Below, one piece after another: positions 29,095 through 36,861 of a stretch of DNA of 41,102 nucleotides (positions within the stretch are counted from its first letter, which is position 1; each line of letters begins with the position of its first letter). Source of the stretch: an uncultured Eubacteriales bacterium (GTDB lineage: Bacteria; Bacillota; Clostridia; Oscillospirales; CAG-272); the NCBI GenBank assembly GCA_934446285.1, contig CAKSEI010000003.1, forward strand, positions 1 to 41,102. Direction: 5' to 3'. The translations under genes were made by a program, and so were the position numbers. The notes under the pieces were generated by a model that was not told the DNA's origin, made no database searches, and was given only the letters and a program-made list of their open reading frames with translations.

Positions 29095-30441
29095 TCAGAT
29101 AACTTTTTTCTTCCACCTGCCCGATAGGTAGAAAGCAAGGCTTACCGCCGTGCCTATCACCCATCCGGCGGGCCAGCTCCACCATATGTACAGCCCCGAC
29201 GGCGTATGCCACAGCGCGTCGAAGAGATATGTGAAAACGACTCTCAGCAGCAGGTCGGCGAATGTCGCAACGGTAAAAGCCGTGACATCTCCGCACCCGC
29301 GCAGCGCTCCGTCAGAGATTATCTTGACTGAGACGACAAGGTAAAAGGGCGAAACTATGCGTAAGAACGCGCTGCCCGCGGCAACCGCAAGCTCACCCGT
29401 CCCGTTCTCGAGGAATAAGCCGATGGCATATGGGGCGAAAATCAGATTGAATATTGCTACGGGTATGCCTATTATCATGGCAAGCCCGATACATGCCTTT
29501 ACTCCGTCCTTTACCCTCTCGGGCTTGCCCGCACCGATGCTCTGCGAGGCAAAGGCGGATATAGCCGTGGCAAGAGCGGAGAAGCAGGTTATCGTAAACG
29601 TATTTATCTTTATCGCCGCCGCGTAGCCCGCGATGACGCCCGAACCGTGCGCGTTTATAACCGACTGTATCATCAGGTTTCCGACGGAGACGAAGGAGTT
29701 CTGCAGTATGCTCGGCACGGCGATTATCATTATGCTGCGCGCGATGGAGCGGGAGAAGAGCGGAGCACCGTCCTCGGTCGCCGTCCGTATGCGCACACGC
29801 AGGGCGATAAGAGCGCCGACGCAGGCAATTCCCTGAGTGACGAACGTCGCCCACGCGACGGCGGCAACGCCCGCCGTTTTCGGGAATATAAGCACAAAGA
29901 GCATGTCAAGGGCTATATTTCCGACGCTTGATAATATAAGAAAAATAAAGGGAGTGCGCGAGTCTCCGAGCGCTGTAAATACCCCCGTCGTTATATTATA
30001 GAGAAAAACAAAGGGCATTCCGAGTGTGTAGATGCGCAGATATGTCGCGCCATGCGCCATGATATTCTGCGGAGTGTCGAGTGCCTCGAGCATTCCCCCC
30101 GCGAAAAGCGTGCCGATAAGCGTGAGCGCAAGGCAGACAGCTCCCGAGATTATGTACGAGGTCGAGACCGCAGTGGCGAGATCCCTCTTTTTCCCTGCGC
30201 CGAAGAGCCGTGAGATTATTACGCTCGCGCCCCCGTTCAGCCCGAAAGCGAACGCCATAAATATGGCTGTGATCGGATAGGATGCGCCGATTGCGGCGAG
30301 GGCATCCTCACCGCACGCCCTGCCCGCTATTACGCTGTCTGCGATATTGTATAGCTGCTGAAAAACAACGCTGCCGAAGAGAGGCAGCGTGTACATCAGC
30401 AGTACCTTGCCCGCCTTTCCGCGGCTGAGATCCGTTATCAT
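29095..30441 (-). CDS. MATE-family multidrug/Na+ antiporter
   Basis: A 448-residue, 12-helix exporter of the MATE (MOP) family, which extrudes cationic compounds with Na+ or H+. Family features include LSRGKAGKVLLMYTLPLFGSVV near the N terminus, FQQLYNIADSVIAGR, GASVIISRLFGAG, ALGDSRTPF, and in the second half AIKINTFTITCFSALATAISAF. The ATG at 30441 has GGAGG five bases upstream; the longer frame to 30534 is not supported. It is followed almost at once by the cobalamin riboswitch and preceded by a 13-bp tandem repeat. The substrate is unknown. Confidence 0.9.
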   Translation of the reverse strand: MITDLSRGKAGKVLLMYTLPLFGSVVFQQLYNIADSVIAGRACGEDALAAIGASYPITAIFMAFAFGLNGGASVIISRLFGAGKKRDLATAVSTSYIISGAVCLALTLIGTLFAGGMLEALDTPQNIMAHGATYLRIYTLGMPFVFLYNITTGVFTALGDSRTPFIFLILSSVGNIALDMLFVLIFPKTAGVAAVAWATFVTQGIACVGALIALRVRIRTATEDGAPLFSRSIARSIMIIAVPSILQNSFVSVGNLMIQSVINAHGSGVIAGYAAAIKINTFTITCFSALATAISAFASQSIGAGKPERVKDGVKACIGLAMIIGIPVAIFNLIFAPYAIGLFLENGTGELAVAAGSAFLRIVSPFYLVVSVKIISDGALRGCGDVTAFTVATFADLLLRVVFTYLFDALWHTPSGLYIWWSWPAGWVIGTAVSLAFYLSGRWKKKVI

Positions 30442-30451
30442 TATTTCCTCC

Positions 30452-30477
30452 GATAATACCCGTTGATAATACCCGTT
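30452..30477 (-). repeat. Perfect 13-bp tandem repeat upstream of the MATE gene
   Basis: GATAATACCCGTT occurs twice head to tail (30452-30464 and 30465-30477). It lies just upstream of the MATE ribosome-binding site and could be a regulator site or a recent slippage duplication. Confidence 0.7.
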
Positions 30478-30530
30478 TTCGGGCATAGACGCGCCGCGTC
30501 GGCATTTTTCGTGTCGGCGCGGCAGAGGCG

Positions 30531-31835
30531 TCAATTTATTTCATTTCTGCACTTCTCGACCCAATTGCGCGAGTCGGAGTAATCTCCGAGCGCCTCAAAG
30601 AGCGTCAGCGCTTCTTCTTTTCTCCCGTCGTAATATGCATACACGGCATTCTCATAGCGCGAGCGGTTGTATTCGTTTCTCGCCGCATCTGCCTTTTCGC
30701 GTGCGTCGGAGTAGTCGCCGAGCGCGTCAAGCATCTCTATCGCCGTACCGTATTCACCGCGTTTTATGCAGTCGAGGGCGGAATTGTATTTATACTCTTT
30801 TGCGAGGTCCGCGGCGTCGAGAATTTCCGTGCAGCCCTCAAAGCATTTTGCGGCACCGGCATTATCTCCCGCCGCAGCCTTTATTTTTCCCGAGCAATAG
30901 AGGGCGTATGACTGCGAATCAAGGTAGTCGCCCGCCGCTGTAAAGCCCTCGAGCGCCTTATCGAAATTGCCCCACGACATCTCGGCGCGTGCGTCCTTAT
31001 ATAACTGAGAGGCGTTTACCGTGGGACTTGTCGGCTCGGAGGTGCCGCCCTCAAGGCGGGCTAAGCGCTCCGCGCTGTCGCGGAAGGAGCCGAGCGAACG
31101 GTAAAGCTCCGCTGCGTTTTGCTTTTGCCCCGCGTTTTCCGCTGCGAGTGCCTTTGCGTAAGTGCTTTCGTTTTTCGCTCTCTTTGCCTTTTCGCGCGCG
31201 TCGGAGTAGTCGCCGAGTGCTTCGTATGCCTTTGCCGCGCCGTCGTAGTCCCCCGCGTCAAAGAGTTGACCCGCGCGTGCGTATTCCTCGGATTTATCGA
31301 CATTTGCGGCAAGAGCCTTTACTCTGTCGGCACTGTCAAGGAAGTCGCCGAGACGTGAGAAAGCGTCCGCTGCCGTCTGATAATCACCGTCTCGCTCGCT
31401 CTCGGCTGCTTTTATATATGCGAGGTAATTCTCGCTCTGTTTATATGAACTGAGTCGGGAAAAGATGTCATAAGAGGCTATATAATTGCCCTTGTCGAAT
31501 TCAGAAAGGGCTTTTTTATAAGAGAAAGCGGGGCGGACGGCGACAAAATAAACCGTTAGCGCGATGATGAGCACGACCGAGACAAGGGCGGCGGGAAGAG
31601 CGCGGCGCAGTATACGCGCGCGGCGTATGGCACGCATCTTCTCGGGAGAAATCCTGCGGTGACCGCGGCTCTCAAAGCTCGAGAGGTCCGCGTATTTTCC
31701 GCGATTTATATCCTCGACTTTTCCCGAGTATGCTCTCTCGTCGTTTGCCATTTTGCGCTTCATGCCGTCGTCGAGCATATCTTCGTAATGCTCCTCAAAG
31801 GCATCGTTTGTGCTGCGGCGATCTTTTCCGTTCAT
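30531..31835 (-). CDS. Membrane-anchored TPR/Sel1-like repeat protein
   Basis: A 434-residue protein with a charged cytoplasmic N terminus (1-75), one transmembrane helix (about 78-101, ALVSVVLIIALTVYFVAV) and a long helical-repeat region outside. The repeats follow a pattern such as YDGAAKAYEALGDYSDAREKAK, about 30 residues each, from roughly residue 110 to the end; the phrase LGDYSDA or a close variant recurs at least five times. A Ser/Thr/Pro spacer (GGTSEPTSPT) near residue 265 divides the array. Such repeats serve protein binding. GGGAGGAAG precedes the ATG. Similar Clostridia proteins are common and uncharacterised; function unknown. Confidence 0.8.
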   Translation of the reverse strand: MNGKDRRSTNDAFEEHYEDMLDDGMKRKMANDERAYSGKVEDINRGKYADLSSFESRGHRRISPEKMRAIRRARILRRALPAALVSVVLIIALTVYFVAVRPAFSYKKALSEFDKGNYIASYDIFSRLSSYKQSENYLAYIKAAESERDGDYQTAADAFSRLGDFLDSADRVKALAANVDKSEEYARAGQLFDAGDYDGAAKAYEALGDYSDAREKAKRAKNESTYAKALAAENAGQKQNAAELYRSLGSFRDSAERLARLEGGTSEPTSPTVNASQLYKDARAEMSWGNFDKALEGFTAAGDYLDSQSYALYCSGKIKAAAGDNAGAAKCFEGCTEILDAADLAKEYKYNSALDCIKRGEYGTAIEMLDALGDYSDAREKADAARNEYNRSRYENAVYAYYDGRKEEALTLFEALGDYSDSRNWVEKCRNEIN

Positions 31836-31867
31836 CCGGCACTTCCTCCCCGATGGTATTCAAATTT

Positions 31868-31896
31868 ATTATATACCATGTGCCTTTTATTATCAA
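31868..31896 (-). promoter_or_regulatory. Promoter of the TPR-like protein gene
   Basis: On the minus strand TTGATA (31891-31896) and TATAAT (31868-31873) with a 17-base spacer, 32 bases upstream of the ATG. A divergent TATAAT with an upstream TG (31947-31955) probably serves the SGNH hydrolase gene on the plus strand. Confidence 0.65.
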
Positions 31897-31990
31897 TGTT
31901 TTATATCGAAAAAAATCCGCGCTCTATAGATTTTTTTTCGGGCATATGGTATAATTTGCAAAAAAGGCGGCTCGGACGCAGGAGGATAAA

Positions 31991-32788
31991 ATGAATTTTA
32001 AGCAATTTTATACATGTGAGGAGGATGAAAAACCGCTCGATCGCATGGTAAGCGACGGAGGATTTACGGGTATATTCCGCACGATAGCGTGCGTGGGCGA
32101 CAGTCTGTCAAGCGGAGAATTTGTTGCCTGCTCGGAAGGCTGTCGGAGTTACCACGATATGTACGACTATTCATGGGGACAGTATCTTGCCCGTATGGCA
32201 GGGTGTCGGGTGTACAATTTTTCATGCGGCGGGCTGACCGCTGAGGGATTTATCACGGGATATGCCGACGGGAACGGCGCGTGGGAGAGCGAAAAGGCGG
32301 CGCAGGCATATATAATAGCCATCGGCGTCAACGATATTCTAAATCAGGGCAGACCTATAGGCTCGACCGACGATATATGTCCTGCTTGTCCGGAAAAGAA
32401 CGCCGAAACATTCTGCGGCTGGTACGCGCGCATAATACAGAGATATAAAGAGATATCCCCGGCGGCTAAGTTTTTTCTCGTCACAATACCGCATGAAGAG
32501 CTGTCGGAGGAGCGGGAAAAAGCCGCCGACGCGCACGCGCAGGCGATATACGCTCTCGCGGAATATTTCGGCTGCTACGTGATAGATCTGCGCAGATACG
32601 GACCTGCGTATACGGGAGAAGCGCGGCGGATATTCTTTCTCGACGACCATATGAGCCCCGCGGGATATCTTTTCACCGCGCGTCTCATGGCATCATATAT
32701 CGACTATATAATAAGGAAAAACCCCGACGACTTTCTTCAGATCGGCTTTATCGGCACGCCGTGGCATAACGACAGCTTCCCGGGGTGA
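31991..32788 (+). CDS. SGNH/GDSL-family hydrolase
   Basis: A 265-residue esterase-type hydrolase. Block I is CVGDSLSSGEF with the nucleophilic Ser, block II has the Gly in NFSCGGLTAEGF, block III is IAIGVNDILNQG with the oxyanion Asn, and the block V Asp-His pair is LDDHMSPAGY. All four SGNH positions are present. It has no signal peptide, unlike most secreted GDSL lipases, so it should act in the cytoplasm. GGAGG lies before the ATG. Likely substrates are esters or acetylated sugars; the exact one cannot be read. It is a single gene, followed by repeats. Confidence 0.88.
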   Translation: MNFKQFYTCEEDEKPLDRMVSDGGFTGIFRTIACVGDSLSSGEFVACSEGCRSYHDMYDYSWGQYLARMAGCRVYNFSCGGLTAEGFITGYADGNGAWESEKAAQAYIIAIGVNDILNQGRPIGSTDDICPACPEKNAETFCGWYARIIQRYKEISPAAKFFLVTIPHEELSEEREKAADAHAQAIYALAEYFGCYVIDLRRYGPAYTGEARRIFFLDDHMSPAGYLFTARLMASYIDYIIRKNPDDFLQIGFIGTPWHNDSFPG

Positions 32789-32799
32789 GAGCTGAAATA

Positions 32800-33130
32800 A
32801 GGAACGGTCGCTTTTCGTGAAAAGCGACGCGAGCTTTTTGTAAAAAGCTCGGCAAAAACTTTTGTATAAGAAAGGGTTTAGCTTAACCCCTTATTAAAAA
32901 TTTGGGTCAAGCCTTTTTAAAGGCTTGTGGATTTTAAAGGCGAAGCCTTTAATCGCTGCCGGTCGCTTTTCGTGAAAGGCGACGCGAGCTTTTTCGGGAA
33001 AGCTCGTGAATTTCGCGCTGCGCGCGAAAGAGGAGAAACCCTTGCGGAGGGTTTCTCCTGTTTTATTTACAAACAAACATTGCCGATTTTCGTAAAAAGC
33101 TCGGCAAAAGCTTTTATATATGGGCAAAAA
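32800..33130. repeat. Interspersed repeat cluster (R1 and R2, inverted orientation)
   Basis: A gene-free region after the SGNH hydrolase gene. It holds module R2 in reverse (about 32885-32965, TTTGGGTCAAGCCTTTTTAA) and module R1 in reverse (about 32995-33080) with its hairpin GGAGAAACCCT/AGGGTTTCTCC at 33033-33059. AAGCTCG-type hairpins lie at both ends. The remaining bases to 33270 show no feature. Confidence 0.82.
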
Positions 33131-33274
33131 TATATAATTACCCGACCGTATAGTATAATGAAAACCATTTCGTTTTCTTATTACAACCGACCGTAGGGCA
33201 TATCAAAAATTTTTCGATATACTACCGCTCTGTACTGCCGTCTGCCCTCAGGCGGCTCTTTTCAAAAAAATATT

Positions 33275-33324
33275 TGAGAATAATTCTTATTCTTATTGAC
33301 AAACGTAAAAAGCCGTGATATAAT
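33275..33324 (+). promoter_or_regulatory. perR promoter with overlapping PerR/Fur-type operator
   Basis: TTGACA (33296-33301), 17 bases, TATAAT (33319-33324): a perfect vegetative promoter. Immediately upstream TGAGAAT-A-ATTCTTA (33275-33289) is a 7-1-7 inverted repeat with one mismatch, the architecture of PerR/Fur boxes, so perR is probably autoregulated. Confidence 0.78.
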
Positions 33325-33356
33325 ACGGGTACAAACACAGAGAACGGAGGAGGCAT

Positions 33357-33755
33357 ATGGCAGAGGGACAAAAGAATTTTCGCAAGAGAAATGCTATACT
33401 TGCCTGCCTGCGCGGCACAAAGGAGCACCCGTCGGCGGATATGGTATATAATGCGGTGAGAGAGGAAAACCCCGATATATCACTTGCCACGGTGTACAGA
33501 AATCTCGCGTACTTCGTCGAGAGAGGCGACGCGATATGCGTCGGCAAGGTCGACGGCTCGGAGCGCTTTGATGCAGATACCTCACCTCATGCGCATTTTA
33601 TATGCAGAGGGTGCGGCAGAGTCATCGACGTCGGACGGATACCGTCCGTGCGGGAGCTTTGCGGAGATTTCCCCGGTCTTGACGGATTTTCAGCCAAGAG
33701 CTGCTCCATGACCTTTGAGGGGACGTGCCCCGACTGTGCGAAAAAAGAAAATTAA
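33357..33755 (+). CDS. perR: Peroxide-responsive Fur-family repressor PerR
   Basis: A 132-residue Fur-family regulator. An N-terminal winged helix (SLATVYRNLAYFVE) is followed by the metal-sensing domain. The PerR ligand set is present: H24 (KEHPSA), D72 (ERFDAD), H78 and H80 (SPHAHF) and D91 (VIDV); Asp at the last position favours PerR over Fur. The structural zinc site is C83, C86, C124 and C127. PerR senses H2O2 by oxidation of its Fe-binding His. The ATG follows GGAGGAGG. The two rubrerythrin genes downstream are classic PerR targets, which supports the call. Confidence 0.88.
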   Translation: MAEGQKNFRKRNAILACLRGTKEHPSADMVYNAVREENPDISLATVYRNLAYFVERGDAICVGKVDGSERFDADTSPHAHFICRGCGRVIDVGRIPSVRELCGDFPGLDGFSAKSCSMTFEGTCPDCAKKEN

Positions 33756-33780
33756 ATTTAATTATACGGAGGAAACAAAA

Positions 33781-34368
33781 ATGAAGTACGTATGTCCTGT
33801 TTGCGGTTATGTTTATGAGGGAGACAGCATTCCGGAGGATTTCAAATGTCCTACCTGCGGCGTTCCCGGCTCGAAATTCAAGCCCATGGAGACGGGCAAG
33901 CTTGCAGCGGAGCATGAATTCGGCGTATACGCATCGACAGTCAAGAATAACCCCGATATATCGGATGAGGACAAGCAGTTTATCCTCGACCAGCTGAAGG
34001 CAAACTTCAACGGCGAGTGCAGCGAGGTCGGAATGTATCTCTGCATGGCGCGCATAGCTCACAGAGAGGGCTATCCCGAGGTCGGACTTTATTGGGAAAG
34101 GGCTGCTTACGAGGAGGCGGAGCACGCCGCAAAATTCGCGGAGATGCTCGGAAGCGAGCTTGAGCCGAACATGACCGACTCCACGAAGAAAAATCTCGCA
34201 TGGCGCGTAGACTGTGAGTACGGCGCGACCAAGGGCAAGGTCGACCTTGCTGTCTGCGCGAAAAAGAACGGCCTTGACGCAATTCACGATACCGTGCACG
34301 AGATGGCTCGTGACGAAGCCCGCCACGGCAGAGCGCTCGAGGGACTTCTCAAGAGACTCTTCAAGTAA
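33781..34368 (+). CDS. Reverse rubrerythrin (N-terminal rubredoxin domain)
   Basis: A 195-residue non-haem di-iron peroxidase in which the rubredoxin-like domain comes first (CPVCGY and CPTCG, residues 5-27) and the ferritin-like four-helix bundle second (NGECSEVGMYLCMARIAHREG, EEAEHAAKF, EMARDEARHG). This domain order is the 'reverse' rubrerythrin of oxygen-sensitive Clostridia, which reduces H2O2 with electrons from NADH via rubredoxin. The ATG at 33781 has ACGGAGG seven bases upstream; an open frame continues to 33715 inside perR but is not family-like. The gene lies 25 bases after perR and is co-transcribed with it. Confidence 0.93.
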   Translation: MKYVCPVCGYVYEGDSIPEDFKCPTCGVPGSKFKPMETGKLAAEHEFGVYASTVKNNPDISDEDKQFILDQLKANFNGECSEVGMYLCMARIAHREGYPEVGLYWERAAYEEAEHAAKFAEMLGSELEPNMTDSTKKNLAWRVDCEYGATKGKVDLAVCAKKNGLDAIHDTVHEMARDEARHGRALEGLLKRLFK

Positions 34369-34380
34369 TACCGCAAAAAA

Positions 34381-34410
34381 GCGGGCATACGGTTATCTCC
34401 GTATGCCCGC
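34381..34410 (+). terminator. Hairpin terminator after reverse rubrerythrin
   Basis: GCGGGCATACGG (34381-34392) and CCGTATGCCCGC (34399-34410) form a perfect 12-bp stem with a six-base loop. The T-run after it is weak (TTACATT), so read-through into the next rubrerythrin gene is possible. Confidence 0.7.
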
Positions 34411-34485
34411 TTACATTCGTCGAGCAAAATCGTCGATGAATTTTCGGGCAAATTACGGTTAAACTGTAATATGAAAGGGGATACA

Positions 34486-35028
34486 ATGAATAATTCAAAA
34501 TATAAGGGAACACAGACCGAGAAAAATCTCATGGCGGCTTTCGCGGGCGAGTCGCAGGCGCGAAACAGCTATACATTCTTTGCGAGCAAGGCAAAGAAAG
34601 AGGGCTATGAACAGATAGCGGCGCTTTTTATAAAGACCGCAGACAATGAGAAAGAGCACGCCAAAATGTGGCTGAAAGAGCTTGACGGCATAGGCGATAC
34701 AGCGCAGAATCTTTATGCGGCGGCCGAGGGCGAGAACTACGAGTGGACGGATATGTACGAGGGCTTTGCCCGCACGGCGGAGGAAGAGGGATTTACCGAG
34801 CTTGCCGCGAAATTCCGACTTGTCGGGCAGATAGAAAAGCACCACGAGGAGCGCTATCGCGCACTGCTGCACAACGTCGAGACCGCTCAGGTGTTCGAGA
34901 AGAGCGAGGTCAAGGTATGGGAATGCCGCAACTGCGGACACATCGTCGTCGGGACTGCCGCGCCTGAGGTGTGCCCCGTCTGCGCTCATCCTCAGAGCTA
35001 TTTTGAGATAAACGCAAAAAATTATTGA
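34486..35028 (+). CDS. rbr: Rubrerythrin (classical order)
   Basis: A 180-residue rubrerythrin with the di-iron ferritin-like domain first (LMAAFAGESQARNSYTFFA, DNEKEHAKMW, QIEKHHEERY) and the rubredoxin domain last (WECRNCGHI and CPVCAHP). It detoxifies H2O2 in anaerobes. The ATG at 34486 is chosen for AAAGGGG five bases upstream; the ATG at 34471 contains that ribosome site. Upstream, ATTAC and GTAAT arms around 34451-34470 form a small inverted repeat near a TGTAAT that could be its -10. Together with the previous gene this gives two rubrerythrins of opposite domain order under PerR. Confidence 0.93.
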   Translation: MNNSKYKGTQTEKNLMAAFAGESQARNSYTFFASKAKKEGYEQIAALFIKTADNEKEHAKMWLKELDGIGDTAQNLYAAAEGENYEWTDMYEGFARTAEEEGFTELAAKFRLVGQIEKHHEERYRALLHNVETAQVFEKSEVKVWECRNCGHIVVGTAAPEVCPVCAHPQSYFEINAKNY

Positions 35029-35041
35029 TATGAAGAAATAA

Positions 35042-35077
35042 CAAGGCGGAGGTCGGGCGACTTCCGCCTTGTTTTTA
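35042..35077 (+). terminator. Intrinsic terminator after rubrerythrin
   Basis: CAAGGCGGA (35042-35050) pairs with TCCGCCTTG (35063-35071), extended inside by GTCG/CGAC, followed by TTTTTAT. Confidence 0.9.
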
Positions 35078-35098
35078 TGGTAACGGGGCGGCATGCGG

Positions 35099-35128
35099 TT
35101 GACTCACTGTGCCGCTGAGTGTTATAAT
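35099..35128 (+). promoter_or_regulatory. Promoter of a small membrane protein gene
   Basis: TTGACT (35099-35104), an 18-base spacer and TATAAT (35123-35128). It excludes an in-frame TTG at 35128 as the start of the following gene. Confidence 0.7.
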
Positions 35129-35190
35129 TGAAAGGAAAATACGGCGCATTCAAGAGGATAAATTTACGGAGGATACGCCGCGCGGAGGTA

Positions 35191-35364
35191 ATGTTTTTTG
35201 ACTATGCGCACCGCGGCTCGGAGCTGTTTAATCCCGAACCGTGTGAAATGCTCAACGACACTTTTCTCGGGCCGGCGGTCACTGCGCTCGGGCTTGTGAT
35301 CTGGATAGTCGTCCTGCTTGTAAACGACCCTCGCGGCGTGCTGCGCAAAAAAGGAAAACGATAA
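35191..35364 (+). CDS. 57-residue single-span membrane protein
   Basis: A short protein beginning MFFDYAHRGSELFNPEP, with one transmembrane helix (about 28-46, AVTALGLVIWIVVLLV) and a basic tail (RGVLRKKGKR). I do not recognise a family. It has its own good promoter (35099-35128). GGAGG lies only two bases before the ATG, and another GGAGGA is 17 bases upstream, so the start is unsure. It stands alone between the rubrerythrin terminator and tRNA-Gly. N-out, C-in topology follows from the charge pattern. Confidence 0.55.
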   Translation: MFFDYAHRGSELFNPEPCEMLNDTFLGPAVTALGLVIWIVVLLVNDPRGVLRKKGKR

Positions 35365-35451
35365 GCCTGCAAGCTTTTTGAAAAAAGCGTGGTAAAAACT
35401 TAAAAAAGGGGACATCTGAATCTTTTCCATATACAAAAGCGGAGTCTGTGC

Positions 35452-35480
35452 TTGACTTAAAAGACTCTGTGTGATATAAT
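35452..35480 (+). promoter_or_regulatory. Promoter of tRNA-Gly
   Basis: TTGACT (35452-35457), 17 bases, TATAAT (35475-35480). It is followed by an unusually long G+C-rich leader of about 85 bases (35487-35572) before the tRNA. Confidence 0.75.
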
Positions 35481-35572
35481 ACCGATAAGGGTCGGCGCTT
35501 GACTCCGGCTGCGGTCGCCCGTCGGCGCGGTCATGCCGTCACGGCGGCAGGTGCTCGCCCCATCGGAAAAGC

Positions 35573-35646
35573 GCAGGTGTAGTTCAGTGGCAGAACATCA
35601 GCTTCCCAAGCTGAATATGCGGGTTCGATTCCCGTCACCTGCTCCA
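35573..35646 (+). tRNA. tRNA-Gly (anticodon CCC), CCA encoded
   Basis: Acceptor stem GCAGGTG (35573-35579) pairs with CACCTGC (35636-35642). D-arm GTTCAGTGGCAGAAC, anticodon stem TCAGC/GCTGA with loop TTCCCAA giving anticodon CCC, and T-arm CGGGTTCGATTCCCG are all present. The 3' CCA (35644-35646) is in the gene. It reads GGG codons. Confidence 0.95.
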
Positions 35647-35655
35647 ATAATAAAA

Positions 35656-35688
35656 CCCGTCGGCAGAGGTCGGCGGGCTTTGCTTTTT
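35656..35688 (+). terminator. Terminator after tRNA-Gly
   Basis: CCCGTCG (35656-35662) pairs with CGGCGGG (35671-35677) including one G-T pair, followed by a T-rich tail (CTTTGCTTTTTG). Confidence 0.7.
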
Positions 35689-35689
35689 G

Positions 35690-36145
35690 CAACAAATGAT
35701 ACGGGCAGATGAATTTGCAGCATATGTCTCTCCGAACGGAAAATCGTTAATTCTTTTGCCGTCCGCCTCATAAGCCACACAGACCGGAATTTTATCAAGA
35801 TAGGAAAGAACATCAAGCATTGTAAGAGCAATTTTGTCGGCACCCTGAACCATTACTCCGTAACGGGAGACAACCGCGTCAAAGCCGCCGCCGCGCCTCA
35901 AACAAAATTCGCTTTTCCGCGGAGACCGCGTCGCTTATATATTTTGTTGTGTTACGGATAAAGGGCTTCAAAGGATTGCCGTAGGTGTACAGCCGATTCA
36001 TTACCGATTGCGTCTCTGTTTTCGATTTGCCGTAACCTCCGACAATCATCGGGTTTTTCCGCTCAACAATATCCGCAATATGCTGTCTGATGTCGGTAAG
36101 CCTTTTTAAATCACCCAACGGATTGTCTTTTTCCTTCGTCGCCTC
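35690..36145 (-). pseudogene. purA: Decayed adenylosuccinate synthetase (purA) remnant
   Basis: Two minus-strand frames carry parts of PurA, the enzyme that converts IMP to adenylosuccinate. The upstream piece (to about 35890) has IADIVERKNPMIVGGYG and YGNPLKPFI, ending KRILFE, where the intact enzyme continues GAQG. The downstream piece has GGFDAVVSRYGVMVQGADK, then ALTMLDVLSYLDKIPVCVAYE and DFPFGETYAAN, the region near the C terminus. Between KRILFE and the GGFDAVV block, about 100 residues that should hold GAQG and the IMP-binding loop are missing and the frame changes. Both ends are truncated. So it is non-functional and probably the eroded edge of a transferred segment. Confidence 0.82.
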
Positions 36146-36189
36146 AGTTAATTCTTAGGGCAGCTGATAACATACATAACACCTCGTTT

Positions 36190-36861
36190 TTATTTTTCGG
36201 GTACAAACATCATAACAAAGCTGACAGAAAGTAAAACACAGCACAGCCAAATTGCCTTGCATCCAAGTGCCGGCGTCAGAACACTGCCCAGCCCCGCACC
36301 GAATCCGAATACCAAAATCACACCGAAATATGTGACGGCTTTCCATAAAATTTCCTTGTCACGCACACGAAAATACGCACACAAAGCTTCGGTTCCGGCT
36401 CTCATGTTTCCGATACACATTGTGCTGGCATAAGCATGACCGCGTACCTTATGAAAGGTTTGCACCTGCATAGCGCAGACAAAGGATACCAATGCGTTAG
36501 CGAGTGGTTCGACAGCGGGAGGCAGAAATCCGACTGTAAAAAGCAAGATAATTTCAAAAAGAAGAATAATTTGCCGCCAGTGAATTTTTTCATAATTTTT
36601 AAGGCGCATATGTATACATTCCGCAACCGCCGTGCCTATAAGAAAAGAAACAACCGGAATGAGATATTTAAAAACCGTAGACCATTCCTGTTGAAAAAGC
36701 GCGGTGCTGAGCAATACTATATTTCCCGTTTGCGCATTGGCAAACACTTCGCCGCGGCAAGTATATGTGTATGCGTCCTGAAAGCCTCCGGACAAAATTA
36801 TAAAAATCGCCGCCCTGAAGCTGTCCGACATTTGCCCGTGAAAAGGTTTAACGGTTTTCAT
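36190..36861 (-). CDS. YoaK-family (DUF1275) membrane protein
   Basis: A 223-residue protein with about six transmembrane helices. The family opening is clear: GGFQDAYTYTCRGEVFANAQTGNIVLL (shown here as GGFQDAYTY and FANAQTGNIVLL), then ALVSFVCAMQVQTFHKVRG and STMCIGNMRAG. DUF1275/YoaK proteins are common in bacteria and of unproven function, often suggested to be transporters. GAGGAAG precedes the ATG by four bases, and the start overlaps the previous small gene by 14 bases. It is the last gene of a three-gene minus-strand operon behind the aminotransferase. Codon use is more A+T-rich than in the core. Confidence 0.85.
   Translation of the reverse strand: MKTVKPFHGQMSDSFRAAIFIILSGGFQDAYTYTCRGEVFANAQTGNIVLLSTALFQQEWSTVFKYLIPVVSFLIGTAVAECIHMRLKNYEKIHWRQIILLFEIILLFTVGFLPPAVEPLANALVSFVCAMQVQTFHKVRGHAYASTMCIGNMRAGTEALCAYFRVRDKEILWKAVTYFGVILVFGFGAGLGSVLTPALGCKAIWLCCVLLSVSFVMMFVPEK

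Noticed and set aside
35690..36145. Intact adenylosuccinate synthetase
   Set aside because: The central GAQG/IMP-binding region is missing, the frame changes and both ends are truncated.
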